This document shows, in pieces, positions 63,804 to 64,000 of a DNA stretch of 64,000 nucleotides (positions are counted from its first letter, which is position 1; each line of letters begins with the position of its first letter). Source of the stretch: Trichoplax adhaerens (Eukaryota > Placozoa > Uniplacotomia > Trichoplacea > Trichoplacidae); the NCBI RefSeq assembly GCF_000150275.1, contig NW_002060943.1, positions 9,642,209 through 9,706,208 of the forward strand, given 5' to 3'. The notes below the pieces were generated by a model. The model worked only from the letters and a program-made list of their open reading frames with translations, was not told the DNA's origin and ran no database searches. Position numbers and translations under genes: made by a program.

Positions 63804-64000
63804 CGAAATTTATGTATCTTGCTGTATGATATAATTAATAGGCAGCACTGTTTATTAGTTAATTGCTCGATAACATTAACGGAGCAAAATTTTACCTTAC
63901 TACTAACGGTATTGCTGGTCGTAAACCCGAGCTAACGATTCATAATTTCCAATATAAGCTATGACTTGTACCTACCTTATTCCCTTAAATACTGTAGTTT
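63804..64000. other. Sequence downstream of ING3
   Basis: AT-rich sequence to the window edge; presumably the ING3 3' untranslated region. No further gene is seen. Confidence 0.5.

Overview
This window is nuclear DNA of an intron-rich, AT-rich animal. Every protein gene needs GT-AG splicing to read through, several small exons are shorter than 60 nt, and the proteins are close orthologues of conserved animal genes (NPRL2, a PCTAIRE CDK, ARL8, MOGS, CFAP20DC, RBM17, MANF, TBC1D22, ATRIP, ING3). Low GC, moderate introns, short spacers and an animal-grade gene set suggest an early-branching metazoan. A placozoan such as Trichoplax or Hoilungia fits best, but this is inference and a sponge is not excluded. 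Exon boundaries below were derived by hand from splice sites, reading phase and remembered family sequences. Most chains close in phase; unresolved exons are stated.

Layout, left to right: an EF-hand/coiled-coil gene (-, cut by the left edge); NPRL2 (-), the GATOR1 subunit; a PCTAIRE cyclin-dependent kinase (+); a LRR-Roc-COR (ROCO) protein (+); the lysosomal small GTPase ARL8 (+); intronless MOGS (-), the ER glucosidase I; an intron-containing tRNA-Tyr (+); CFAP20DC (+); the splicing factor RBM17/SPF45 (-); a mitochondrial-type RAP-domain protein (+); MANF (-); the Rab-GAP TBC1D22 (+); ATRIP (-), the ATR partner; and ING3 (+), the NuA4/TIP60 PHD subunit. The genes are not an operon or a pathway cluster. 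Two loose themes recur: lysosome/nutrient signalling (NPRL2, ARL8) and ER protein quality (MOGS, MANF).

The most striking structure outside genes is a family of clusters built from the palindromic words GTAC, TACTGTAC and GTACAGTAC. They sit just upstream of start codons: about 84 bp from NPRL2, 66 bp from ARL8, 58 bp from ATRIP, 86 bp from ING3, and about 120 bp from both RBM17 and the RAP gene across one shared divergent spacer. They are almost absent from the spacers between convergent genes. This reads as promoter-associated sequence. A second, rarer element is a hairpin-forming palindrome sharing a 15-nt core between two loci (about 17.95 kb and 43.35 kb).
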